Shown piece after piece: positions 7,174 through 15,700 of a stretch of 64,000 bases of DNA; position 1 is the stretch's first letter; each line of letters starts with the position of its first letter. The stretch comes from Janibacter indicus (GTDB lineage: Bacteria > Actinomycetota > Actinomycetes > Actinomycetales > Dermatophilaceae): assembly GCF_900176385.1 (NCBI RefSeq), contig NZ_FWXN01000008.1:1-64000 (forward strand), given 5' to 3'. The notes below the pieces were generated by a model, which did not search any database, was not told the origin of the DNA, and saw only the letters and a program-made list of their open reading frames with translations. The translations under genes and the position numbers were made by a program.

Positions 7174-9715
7174 GGGTCTCCTCGGTCGACTCCTCGACGG
7201 CGCGACGGGTGCTCGGCCAGGGATAGGTCTCGCCCGCGAGCCAGGCCTGCGTCTGGTCGTCGTAGTGGTCGCTGAAGGGGTGCCCCGAGGCCCCGGTCTG
7301 GTTGACCCACCGGGAGGCGTCGAGGTCGCCGAGGTCGACGACCATGCGCATCGACGGCGCATTGGTCACGCCGAATCCCTCGGGCGCGGCCCAGGCCATC
7401 GCGTTGACCGTCGAGGTGCCGCCGGCGACCGGGTGCGACCCGCCGTTGACGAGGCGGCGCACCGGCCCGGGCACGTCGTCGCCGCCGAGCACCTGGTGGC
7501 GGAAGGTCACCCGGTGCAGCTGGTCCCACCGCCACGTCGTCGGGTCCTTGCCGAGCTCGCGGGTCAGCTCGAGTCGGGCGTCGACGAGGGCGCGCCGCAG
7601 GATCTCGTCGCGGCCCTCGAGCACGCCGGGCGTCGTCCGGTCGTCCCACCAGCCGCTGCGCGGCTTGTCGAGCAGCTGCTCGATCGCGGTCCAGTAGGCC
7701 GACTCCCCGCTCGCCGGCAGCTCGGCGGGCAGGTCGTCGTCGAAGGTCAGCCGCACGAGCTGCTGCCACACGGCGTTGAAGTACATGGCGGCCGCGGCGT
7801 GCGAGCCCCCACCGGACGGCTGGCTGTCGTCCCAGTCGCGCAGCAGGTCCCGCGCGTCCTCGGTGAAGTCGTCGTCGAGGTCGATCTCGAGCAGCCGGTC
7901 GACGAGCACCAGCGCCAGCCCGTGGTGGGTGTCGAGCTGCACCCGCGCCATCTTGTCCGGGCTCACCCGCTCCTCGCTGAGCAGCAGGTCGTGGATGCGT
8001 TGCGACCGGTAGCCGTGGTCCCACTCCGTCGTGAGGAAGGGGGTGGTGCTCGCCGTGACCTGCTGGTTGGCCGTGACGACCAGACCCTCCTTCGGGTCGA
8101 GCGCCCACGGCAGGTCCTCGAAGGGCACGTAGCCCGTCCAGTCGTAGGTCTCGTCCCAGCCCGGCGCCGGCAGCCAGCCCGGCGGGTGGTCGCCGATGCC
8201 CTGGCGGACCGGCACCCGGCCGGGCGCCTGGTAGCCGATGTGACCGGCGGTGTCGGCGTAGACGAGGTTCTGGCTGGGGACGGCGAAGTCCTGTGCCGCA
8301 GCGCGGAACTCGTCGAAGTTGCTCGCGGTGTTGAGGCCGAAGATCGCGTCGGCGGTGCGCCCCGGCTCGAGCGCGGTCCAGGCGAGCGAGACGGCGTAGC
8401 TCTGCGTGCTCCGGCCCTCGACCTCGACCTCCTCCCCCGCCTCGGCGACCGTGGGGACGACGTCGGAGAGGATCGGCCCGTGGCCGGTCGAGCGCACGGT
8501 GATCCGCTGTGTCTTGCCACCGGCGACCCGGATCCGCTCGACGCGGGTGTCGAGCGGCACGAGACGCCCCTTGCGCAGGTAGCGGTCGTCGGTGATCTGC
8601 TCGAGGTAGAAGTCGGTGACGTCCGGCCCGAGGTTGGTGAGGCCCCAGGCGATGTCGCGGTTGTGCCCGATGACCACGCCCGGCACCCCGGCGAAGGTGT
8701 AGCCCGAGACGTCGAAGGGGCAGGCGTCGCTGACCTCGCGGCAGTGCAGCCCCATCTGGTACCAGATGCCCGGCTGCGTCACCCCGAGGTGCGGGTCGTT
8801 GGCGAGCAGCGGCTCGCCGGTGGTCGAACGCTCCGCGCTCACCGCCCAGGCATTGGACCCGACGCCCTCGCCGTGCCCGAGGAGCGGTGGGACGGCGTCG
8901 ATCGCGGCGACCGTCTCGGTCATCGCAGTGCGGGCCTGCGAGGTACGAAGGGGGACGCCCTCCCCCTTCGTCGTGAAGGCGGGACGCTCCTGCGTCGACG
9001 GCCGCCAGTCGCGGCCGGACAGGATCGGGGCGTGCTCACGGGTCGGGTAGGCCGGGTAGAGGTCCTCGATCATCGCGTCGCTGACCCGGCCCTGGAGCAG
9101 CGCGCGGGTCAGCTCGCCGTCGTAGTTGCCGCGCAGGTCCCAGGCCATCGCCTTGAGCCAGGCGAGCGAGTCGACCGAGGTCCAGTGCTCGACCTGGTAC
9201 TCCGGGAGGGTGAGGTCGAGGACGGTGTACTCCAGGGCCATCGACGCCGTGGAGCCGTGCTCGTCGATCCACGCGTTGACCCCGGCGGTGTAGGCCGAGA
9301 GGGCCTGCCGGGTCCGCGGGTCGAGCGTCGGCAGCTCCGCCTCGGCGACGCGTCGCCAGCCCATCGTGCGCACGACCTTGTCGGTCTCGACACCGGGCTC
9401 GCCGACGAGCTCGGCGAGGCGACCGGCGGTGATGTGCCGCCGCAGGTCCATCTCGAAGAACCGGTCCTGAGCTTGCACGTAGCCCTGCGCCCGCATGAGG
9501 TCGCCGGTCGTGTCGGCGTAGACGTGGGGCACGCCCTGCGCGTCGCGCAGCACCTCGACCTTGCCGTCGAGCCCGGCCAGCTCGATCGTCCCGCTCGTCT
9601 GCGGCAGGGGTCGGCGGCCCTGACCGATGACGACGCCGGCGAGGACCACCGCGGTGACGAGCACGAGCGCCAGCACGACGACGAGGGTGCGGCGGACCTT
9701 ACGCACGAGGCTCAC
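7139..9715 (-). CDS. Penicillin acylase family protein (Ntn hydrolase)
   Basis: This 858-residue membrane-anchored or secreted acylase precursor has one hydrophobic helix (residues 10-30), then VEVLRDAQGVPHVYADTTGDL typical of the alpha chain, and the self-processing site GVGSNAW, where Ser287 would become the N-terminal nucleophile of the beta chain. LANDPHLG and PGVVIGHNRDIAWGLTN follow as in the family. Members hydrolyse N-acyl amides such as penicillins, acyl-homoserine lactones or cyclic lipopeptides; the natural substrate is unknown. The GTG start at 9715 gives a basic leader (SLVRKVRR) ahead of the helix. It is divergent from the antiporter gene. Confidence 0.9.
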   Translation of the reverse strand: MSLVRKVRRTLVVVLALVLVTAVVLAGVVIGQGRRPLPQTSGTIELAGLDGKVEVLRDAQGVPHVYADTTGDLMRAQGYVQAQDRFFEMDLRRHITAGRLAELVGEPGVETDKVVRTMGWRRVAEAELPTLDPRTRQALSAYTAGVNAWIDEHGSTASMALEYTVLDLTLPEYQVEHWTSVDSLAWLKAMAWDLRGNYDGELTRALLQGRVSDAMIEDLYPAYPTREHAPILSGRDWRPSTQERPAFTTKGEGVPLRTSQARTAMTETVAAIDAVPPLLGHGEGVGSNAWAVSAERSTTGEPLLANDPHLGVTQPGIWYQMGLHCREVSDACPFDVSGYTFAGVPGVVIGHNRDIAWGLTNLGPDVTDFYLEQITDDRYLRKGRLVPLDTRVERIRVAGGKTQRITVRSTGHGPILSDVVPTVAEAGEEVEVEGRSTQSYAVSLAWTALEPGRTADAIFGLNTASNFDEFRAAAQDFAVPSQNLVYADTAGHIGYQAPGRVPVRQGIGDHPPGWLPAPGWDETYDWTGYVPFEDLPWALDPKEGLVVTANQQVTASTTPFLTTEWDHGYRSQRIHDLLLSEERVSPDKMARVQLDTHHGLALVLVDRLLEIDLDDDFTEDARDLLRDWDDSQPSGGGSHAAAAMYFNAVWQQLVRLTFDDDLPAELPASGESAYWTAIEQLLDKPRSGWWDDRTTPGVLEGRDEILRRALVDARLELTRELGKDPTTWRWDQLHRVTFRHQVLGGDDVPGPVRRLVNGGSHPVAGGTSTVNAMAWAAPEGFGVTNAPSMRMVVDLGDLDASRWVNQTGASGHPFSDHYDDQTQAWLAGETYPWPSTRRAVEESTEETLTLVPGSTRPQ

Positions 9716-9758
9716 CCTGCGAGACTATGCGCAGACGACGGGCGGAGGAGGTCTTCAG

Positions 9759-11285
9759 GTGACGATGGGCGATCCTGCGGCCGCGGGCTTCGACCTGTCG
9801 CAGCTCTCGCTCGTCCTGCTTGCCGGGTCGCTCGTGCTCGTCGTCGCCGTCGCCGCCGTGCGGCTGGCCACCCACTCGGGCCTGCCGACGCTCCTGCTCT
9901 ACCTGGCCATCGGTCTGGCGCTGGGGCGGGAGGGGCTGGGCATCCCCTTCGACTCCGAGCAGATGGCGCAGGTGCTCGGCTACTGCGCGCTCGTGCTCAT
10001 CCTCGTCGAGGGTGGCCTCACGACGAGGTGGTCCTCGATCCGCGCGTCGGTCGCCCCGGCGCTCGCCCTCTCCACCGTCGGCGTGCTCGTGTCCGTCGCC
10101 GTGGTCGCCGTCGCGCTGCACCAGATCCTGGACACCGACTGGCGGATCAGCCTGCTCATCGGCGCGATCCTCGCCTCAACCGACGCGGCCGCCGTCTTCT
10201 CCGTGCTGCGGGTGGTGCCGCTGCCGCGGCGGCTGTCCGGGATGCTCGAGGCCGAGTCCGGCTTCAACGACGCCCCGGTCGTCATGCTCGTCACCGCCCT
10301 CTCGCTGCAGATCGCCCACCCCGCCGACGCCGAGCCGTGGTGGGCCATCGGCCTGCTCGCCATCGCCGAGCTCACCGGCGGGGCGCTCATCGGTCTGGCG
10401 ATCGGGTGGCTCGGCGGCAAGCTCATGCAGCGGCTGGCCCAGGGCACGTCCGGGCTCTTCTCCCTCGGGGTGATGTCCATCGGGGTGCTCGCCTACGCGG
10501 CGGCCGCGACGGTGCACACCTCGGGCTTCATCGCCTGCTACCTCGCTGCGCTCGTCCTGGGCAACATGCACCTGTCGCACCGTCAGTCGGTCACCGGCTT
10601 CGCCGAGGCGCTCGGCTGGCTCGCCCAGATCGGCCTCTTCGTCATGCTCGGCATGCTCGCCCGCCCCTCCGGGATCGTCGAGGAGATCCCCCGCGCGATC
10701 GTCGTGGGGCTCGTCCTGCTGCTCGTGGCCCGGCCGCTGTCGGTGCTCGTCTCGCTCACCCCCTTCGGCGTCCCGTGGCGCGAGCAGGCCTTCCTCTCGT
10801 GGGCCGGTCTGCGCGGGGCCGTGCCCGTCGTCCTCGCCACGGTGCCGGTGACCACCTCCGTGCCCGGCGTCGAGTGGGTCTTCGACCTGGTCTTCATGCT
10901 CGTCGTGATCTTCACGCTCGTGCAGGCGCCCCTGCTGCCGTGGGTGGCCCGCCGGCTGCGGGTCACCGAGCCGGCGCTGGCGACCGGGGTGGTCGTCGAG
11001 TCGGTCCCGCTCGAGCAGCTCGGCGCCGAGATGCTCGAGGTCGCGGTCGTGCCCGGCTCCCGCCTGGCCGGTGTCGAGGTCTACGAGCTGCGGCTGCCGC
11101 GCGGGGCCAATGTCTCGCTCGTCGTCCGTGACGAGGCGACCTTCGTCCCCGACGCCCACACCCGGCTGTTGACCGGCGACCGGCTCCTCGTCGTCACCCC
11201 CGGGGCGCTTCGCGAGGCGACCGAGGCCCGCTTCCGTGCCGTGTCGCGGGCAGGTCGACTGGCCGGGTGGCGGACCGACGTATGA
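9759..11285 (+). CDS. Potassium/proton antiporter, CPA1 family (CvrA/NhaP2-like) with TrkA-C domain
   Basis: This 508-residue protein has about 12-13 membrane helices and CPA1 motifs: the conserved ILASTDAAAVFSVL and ESGFNDAPVVML segments carry the acidic residues for ion exchange. After the last helix (about residue 400) comes a cytosolic TrkA-C-like domain (LAGVEVYELRLPRGANVSLV to LLTGDRLLVVTP), the combination found in potassium/proton antiporters of the CvrA/NhaP2 type. It would eject K+ in exchange for H+. The GTG at 9759 was chosen because GGAGGAG lies eight bases upstream. It precedes fmdB by 11 bases. Confidence 0.85.
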   Translation: MTMGDPAAAGFDLSQLSLVLLAGSLVLVVAVAAVRLATHSGLPTLLLYLAIGLALGREGLGIPFDSEQMAQVLGYCALVLILVEGGLTTRWSSIRASVAPALALSTVGVLVSVAVVAVALHQILDTDWRISLLIGAILASTDAAAVFSVLRVVPLPRRLSGMLEAESGFNDAPVVMLVTALSLQIAHPADAEPWWAIGLLAIAELTGGALIGLAIGWLGGKLMQRLAQGTSGLFSLGVMSIGVLAYAAAATVHTSGFIACYLAALVLGNMHLSHRQSVTGFAEALGWLAQIGLFVMLGMLARPSGIVEEIPRAIVVGLVLLLVARPLSVLVSLTPFGVPWREQAFLSWAGLRGAVPVVLATVPVTTSVPGVEWVFDLVFMLVVIFTLVQAPLLPWVARRLRVTEPALATGVVVESVPLEQLGAEMLEVAVVPGSRLAGVEVYELRLPRGANVSLVVRDEATFVPDAHTRLLTGDRLLVVTPGALREATEARFRAVSRAGRLAGWRTDV

Positions 11286-11296
11286 TATGAGCCGAT

Positions 11297-11611
11297 ATGC
11301 CTACCTATGCCTACGCCTGCGCCGACTGCGGCCACGCCTTCGACATCGTCCAGTCCTTCAGCGACGACGCGCTGACGGTGTGCCCGCAGTGCGACGGCAC
11401 CCTGCGCAAGCAGTTCAACGCCGTGGGCGTCGTCTTCAAGGGCGGCGGGTTCTACCGCAACGACTCGCGCTCCAACGACTCGTCCTCCTCGAGCTCGAGC
11501 GACTCGTCCTCCTCGAGCGCGTCGGGGTCGTCGAGCAGCTCCTCGAGCGCGTCGAGCTCCAGCTCGTCCACAAGCTCGAGCGCTGCGACCGCGTCGTCCA
11601 CCGCCAGCTGA
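11297..11611 (+). CDS. FmdB-type zinc ribbon protein with a poly-Ser tail
   Basis: This 104-residue protein has an FmdB/CxxC zinc ribbon: MPTYAYACADCGHAFD and VCPQCDGTLRKQF supply the two Cys pairs. Residues 54 to 104 are almost pure Ser with occasional Asp, Ala, Gly and Thr, encoded by alternating AGC, TCG and TCC codons that form a low-complexity tract (about 11460-11608). FmdB-family proteins are putative regulators of unclear role. A TATGAT hexamer at 11281-11286 overlaps the upstream stop codon and could be a -10 box. In actinobacteria fmdB precedes a SAF-domain gene and mscL, as here. Confidence 0.85.
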   Translation: MPTYAYACADCGHAFDIVQSFSDDALTVCPQCDGTLRKQFNAVGVVFKGGGFYRNDSRSNDSSSSSSSDSSSSSASGSSSSSSSASSSSSSTSSSAATASSTAS

Positions 11612-11652
11612 CGCCTGCCCCGACCGGCCCGCCGCGCCCCTAGCGTCGGGCC

Positions 11653-12087
11653 ATGGCCGCATCCGCTCTCGCCCAGCACCTGCCCTCGCTCTTCGGGCCC
11701 TCCCGACGTGCCGCGTGGCGCCTCTCGCTCGCCCGCCGGGCCCTTGCCGCGCTGTCGATCCTGCTCGCACTGCACCTGGCGCTCGGCGCGCTCGCGCCGG
11801 CCGAGAGCCTCGCCCCGAGTTCCTCGACACCCACCGGCCCCGAGCTCTCCCTGCCGCTGGCGATGCCCGCAGACCACCTCTCCCCCGGCGACCGGGTCGG
11901 CGTCTACCTCCCCGGCCGTGCAGAGCCCGTCGTCGCCTCGGCCCGCTTCCGCGGGGGCGACGAGGACGCGTCCGGGCGCAGCGTGGCTCGGATCACGCTG
12001 CGCGACAACGACATCGGCGCGATCCTGCGCCAGATGGGGGTCGACGGGCCGACCCAGGGCGGCTTCGTGCTCGTCCGCCACGGCTGA
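11653..12087 (+). CDS. CpaB/SAF-like membrane-anchored protein
   Basis: This 144-residue protein has a single membrane helix near residues 25-48 (LARRALAALSILLALHLALG) followed by an outside domain. The LPLAMPADHLSPGDRVGVYLPG and VVASARFRGG stretches resemble the C-terminal part of RcpC/CpaB/SAF-domain proteins that actinobacteria encode between fmdB and mscL. The canonical N-terminal SAF half is short or missing, so the protein may be a reduced form. Function is unknown; pilus assembly is the role of CpaB relatives but no pilus genes are nearby. The start is the ATG at 11653. Confidence 0.6.
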   Translation: MAASALAQHLPSLFGPSRRAAWRLSLARRALAALSILLALHLALGALAPAESLAPSSSTPTGPELSLPLAMPADHLSPGDRVGVYLPGRAEPVVASARFRGGDEDASGRSVARITLRDNDIGAILRQMGVDGPTQGGFVLVRHG

Positions 12088-12197
12088 TGCGACACGACGG
12101 GTGGCGCATGGCCGCGCAAACGGCCTCCCCATGGTCCACACTGAAAGACGAGCGGCCTCGGTCGCGACCCCTGTTACCCAGTTGAAGGGAGACCCTC

Positions 12198-12560
12198 GTG
12201 AAGGGCTTCAAGGACTTCCTCATGCGCGGCAATCTCGTCGAGATCGCCGTCGGTCTGATCATGGCGACCTCGTTCGGCACCGTCGTCGCGACGTTCACCG
12301 AGCTGCTGCTGTCGGCCATCGCCAAGGTCGTCGGCGCCAACCCCGACTTCACCAGCTTCAAGCCGGGCGACCTGCCGGTCGGTGCCTTCATCACCGCCGT
12401 CATCGCCTTCCTCATCCTCGCCTTCGTCGTGTACTTCTTCGTCGTGAAGCCGTACACCGCGATGCGTGCGCGCTTCGTCGCCGCCGAGGAGGAGACCACC
12501 GACGAGTCCGTCGAGCTCCTCCGCGAGATCCGCGACTCCCTGCGCGCCGGCCGCGCCTGA
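12198..12560 (+). CDS. mscL: Large-conductance mechanosensitive channel MscL
   Basis: This 120-residue channel opens under hypo-osmotic stress. The N-terminal amphipathic S1 and TM1 are clear (FKDFLMRGNLVEIAVGLIM, residues 5-23), TM2 follows near 58-85 (FITAVIAFLILAFVVYFFVV), and a charged C-terminal helix ends the protein. The GTG start is preceded by GAAGGGAGA. It closes the antiporter-fmdB-SAF-mscL run and is followed by a strong bidirectional terminator. Confidence 0.95.
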   Translation: MKGFKDFLMRGNLVEIAVGLIMATSFGTVVATFTELLLSAIAKVVGANPDFTSFKPGDLPVGAFITAVIAFLILAFVVYFFVVKPYTAMRARFVAAEEETTDESVELLREIRDSLRAGRA

Positions 12561-12580
12561 GTCACGCCACGAGCACGACC

Positions 12581-12615
12581 CAACGCCCGCCTCACTCCCA
12601 GTGAGGCGGGCGTTG
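12581..12615. terminator. Bidirectional terminator with a perfect 16-bp stem
   Basis: CAACGCCCGCCTCACT at 12581-12596 is perfectly complementary to 12600-12615, with a three-base loop. It lies 20 bases after mscL and overlaps the last codons of the convergent gene ending at 12592, so it probably serves both. No T-run follows on either side, which is common in high-GC actinobacteria. Confidence 0.75.
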
Positions 12616-12762
12616 CTCGCGCAGCCAGCGGTCGTGCTCGTCCTCGTCGGGGCGCTCGCCCCAGCCGCGGTCGGTGTCGTCGCGGGTCTGCTCCGGGCGG
12701 GTGCGCGGCCGAGGCGTCCGCGGCTGCTCCTCGGGTGCCTGCCCCTCGGGCGTCTCACTCAT
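12592..12762 (-). CDS. Small charged hypothetical protein
   Basis: This 56-residue, highly polar protein (MSETPEGQAPEEQPRTPRP... ending WLREQRPPHWE) has Pro, Glu, Arg and Asp dominating and no hydrophobic core apart from the Trp-containing tail. It looks intrinsically disordered. Its ATG overlaps the TGA of the upstream helicase-nuclease gene (ATGA), so it is translationally coupled to it and may act with it. Its final codons are inside the terminator stem. No family was recognised. Confidence 0.55.
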   Translation of the reverse strand: MSETPEGQAPEEQPRTPRPRTRPEQTRDDTDRGWGERPDEDEHDRWLREQRPPHWE

Positions 12763-15700
12763 GACTGCTCCTGATCTCCGATGGCTTCGCGCACCGCTCG
12801 GGCGACCTGGGCCTCCTGACGTGCCGGGTCGGCGAAGATGTCCACGGCCCACAGCCGCAGGTGGTGCCACCCGAGGTCGGTGAGTCGCTCGACGAGGATC
12901 CGGTCGCGCTGCCGGGTCGACGCCAGGCCGGCGTAGCCGGGCCCGTCGACGTCGACGGCCAGGAGCATGCGCTCGGTGTCGCGGGGGTCGGCGACGGCGA
13001 TGTCGATACGGTGCTCGCCCATGCCGACGCCGGTGCGCACCGACAGGCCGCCCTCGCGCAGCCTCTGGACGAAGCCGTCGAGCAGCGGGCTGAGCGCGGG
13101 AGGCTCGGGTTCCTCCTGCGGGGTCCGGTCGGCCAGACCGGCCAGCAGGGTGCGCAGCGCGCGATGCCCCGGCCGGTCGCCGTGCTCGCCGGTGAGGTCG
13201 TCGGCCTCGAAGGTCGTCACCCAGGTCACGCTGCGACGGGCGCGCGTGGCCGCGAGCAGGACGAGCTCGCCCCCGGTGTCGCCGCTCAGCGCACCGAGAC
13301 GTCGCACGACCCGGCCCTGCGGCGTGCGGCCGAACCCGACCGAGACGATGACCGCGTCGCGCTGCTCGCGCTGCCAGCGGTCGGCGGGCTTGATGAGCAG
13401 GGGCTCGGGCAGCTCGGCGATCGCCCGCGCGATGGCCGGGTCACCCTGGGCGAGCTCGGCCACGGCATCGGCGATCCGCTCGGTGTGCGCCCGACCGAAG
13501 GTCACGATGCCCACGGAACGCCCCGGGTGCCCGCTCAGCTGGCGGCGCAGCCTCTCGAGCACCGCCTCGACCTCGACGGTCGAGCTCTCGACGAGCCCGG
13601 TGCGCTCGTCGAGGATGCCCAGGCCCTCGACGCGCACGAGGTGGACGTCTTCGCGGGCGAGGGGCGGCGGCGGGTGGACGAGCTCGCCGGCGGACGAGCC
13701 GTCGACGAGCAGGTTGGCGACCCGCGGGCGGGGGTAGGCGCTGTCCCGCAGCGCGGCGGTCGGGAGCACGTCTGCGGCGACGTCGGCGAGCGAGCGCTTC
13801 GGTGCTGCAGGTGCGGACACGCCGGCGTCCGCGGACCAGGTCGCGGGCGGCAGCTGGCCGCGGTCGCCGATGACGAGCAGCTGGCCGCCGCGGGCGATCC
13901 CGGAGAGGGTGCGGGCGAGCGAGGTGCGCGAGGCGTCGTCGACGACGACCAGATCGAAGCGCTCGTCTCCCGGCAGCACCTGCCCGATGACGAAGGGGGA
14001 CATCGCCCAGGCGGGAGCCGCGGCGCGCAGCAGCCCGCCCCACGAGTCGAAGGCCCGGGTCCACGGCGGTCGCGCCACGATCCCCTCGTGGGCGGCGGCG
14101 ACCTCACGCGCGGCGGAGCGGAAGCGCCGACCCTCGACGTGGAAGCGCTCCCGCTGCCGGGTAGCGATGCGAGCGACGTTGGCGCCCAGGCTCGCCCGGT
14201 CGGCCTCGACGAAGGTGCGCAGTGCCTCGTCGAGGCTCTCCCCGGTGATCGCCGAGTACCGCTCGTCGCGGCCGGCCTCGGCGAGGACCGAGGTCCACCA
14301 GACGAAGCGGACCTCGTCGGCGACAGCGTCGGGCGCGACCCGGCGGGCAGCGAGGTCGTCGAGCAGGTCGCCGAGACCACGGGCCCGCAGGTCGTCGAGA
14401 TCCTCGATGACCTCGGGCACGGCACGCACGCCCGTCGTGTCCTTGGCGAGAGCGTCGAGGCGGGCGGTCAGCTCCTCCCACGGGGTGTCGAGCAGGTCGC
14501 CGCCCGCGTCGGTGTCGGCGAGCACGGACCCCACATGGGTCAGGTCGGCGTAGACGCGCTCGTAGGCGGTGTGCGCGCGGTCCATGTCGGCCGGGATGCG
14601 GGGGCGTCCGCCGCCACCGGTGAGGCGCGACCAGGAGCGACGCTGCTCGGCGGCCAGCCGCAGCGCGGCGTGGAGGTCCTCGGGCGGGCGACCCGGGCGC
14701 AGCAGTCGGCGGGCCTGACCACGCAGGCGCCGCCGCTCGATGGCGCCGAGCGCCTCGAGGTCGGGCGTGCCCTTGGGCGCGGTGGCCGCGAGCAGGTGGT
14801 CGAGCGGGGTGTCGAAGACCTCCGGCCGGAAGACCTCGAGGGTGTCGCGGATCTCCTCGATGCCGGCGAGGAACCGACCGAGGTCGGCCGGGCGCCCGGA
14901 CCGCGGCTCGGCGATGTCGGCGAAGACGTCGCGCACCGTCGTGCGCAGCGACGCGAGGCTGCCGTCCTTGCCGCGCAACCGCTCCAGCGCCGCGAGCACC
15001 TCGTCGACGTCGGCCGTGGAGGTCAGCCGGGCGCCCTGCCAGGGCTCGTCGCTGCGCTCGGGGCGCCAGGCCTTGCGGGTCGCGACACCGGTGAGCTGCG
15101 CGGCGAGAGCGTCCCTCCCTTCGGCATCGAGGGCGGCGAGCGTGCGGCCGGTGATCCGGACACGGGAGCGGGGCGCCGGTCGGCACGTCGACAGACCGAC
15201 GATCGCGTCCTGGGCGTCGGCGATGGACACGCCCCAGGGCTCACGCGGCTGGTGCATGGCGTGGGTGTGGCCGTCGAGGATGCGGGCGGCCGACGCCGCG
15301 CGCCGGCCCGGCTGGCTGAAGGAACGGTCTGAGTCCGGCAGCCCGCGGGGCCAGCGCTCGGTGACGATCGCGGGGTCGATCTCGGCGGCGGGGTCGGTGA
15401 CGTGGACGAGCAGGTCCGCCAGGCCGGCTGGGCGCAGCTCGCCGGCGACGGCCTCGATGGCAGAGGCCTTTTCGGTGAGGAGCAGGACGGAGCGGCGCTC
15501 ACCGGCGGCCTGCGCGATGACCGAGGCGACGAGCCGGGCGACACCGGTTCCGGGCGGCGCGTCGACGTAGAGGTCCTGACCGTCGGCGACGCGGTCGAGC
15601 ACCGCCTGCTGGTCGGCCGTGACGTCGAGGACGGCGGAGTCGGCAACGCTCGGCGCCTCGGCCTCGGGCGAAGGGAGTGCCTCGCCCGCCAGCAGCGCCG

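Noticed and set aside
5723-11131. Very long open frame (about 1800 codons) on the plus strand
   Set aside because: It runs antisense to the uridylyltransferase and penicillin acylase genes and in a wrong frame through the folate and antiporter genes. Its product is Arg/Gly/Asp/His-rich without domains. High G+C leaves stop-free shadow frames.
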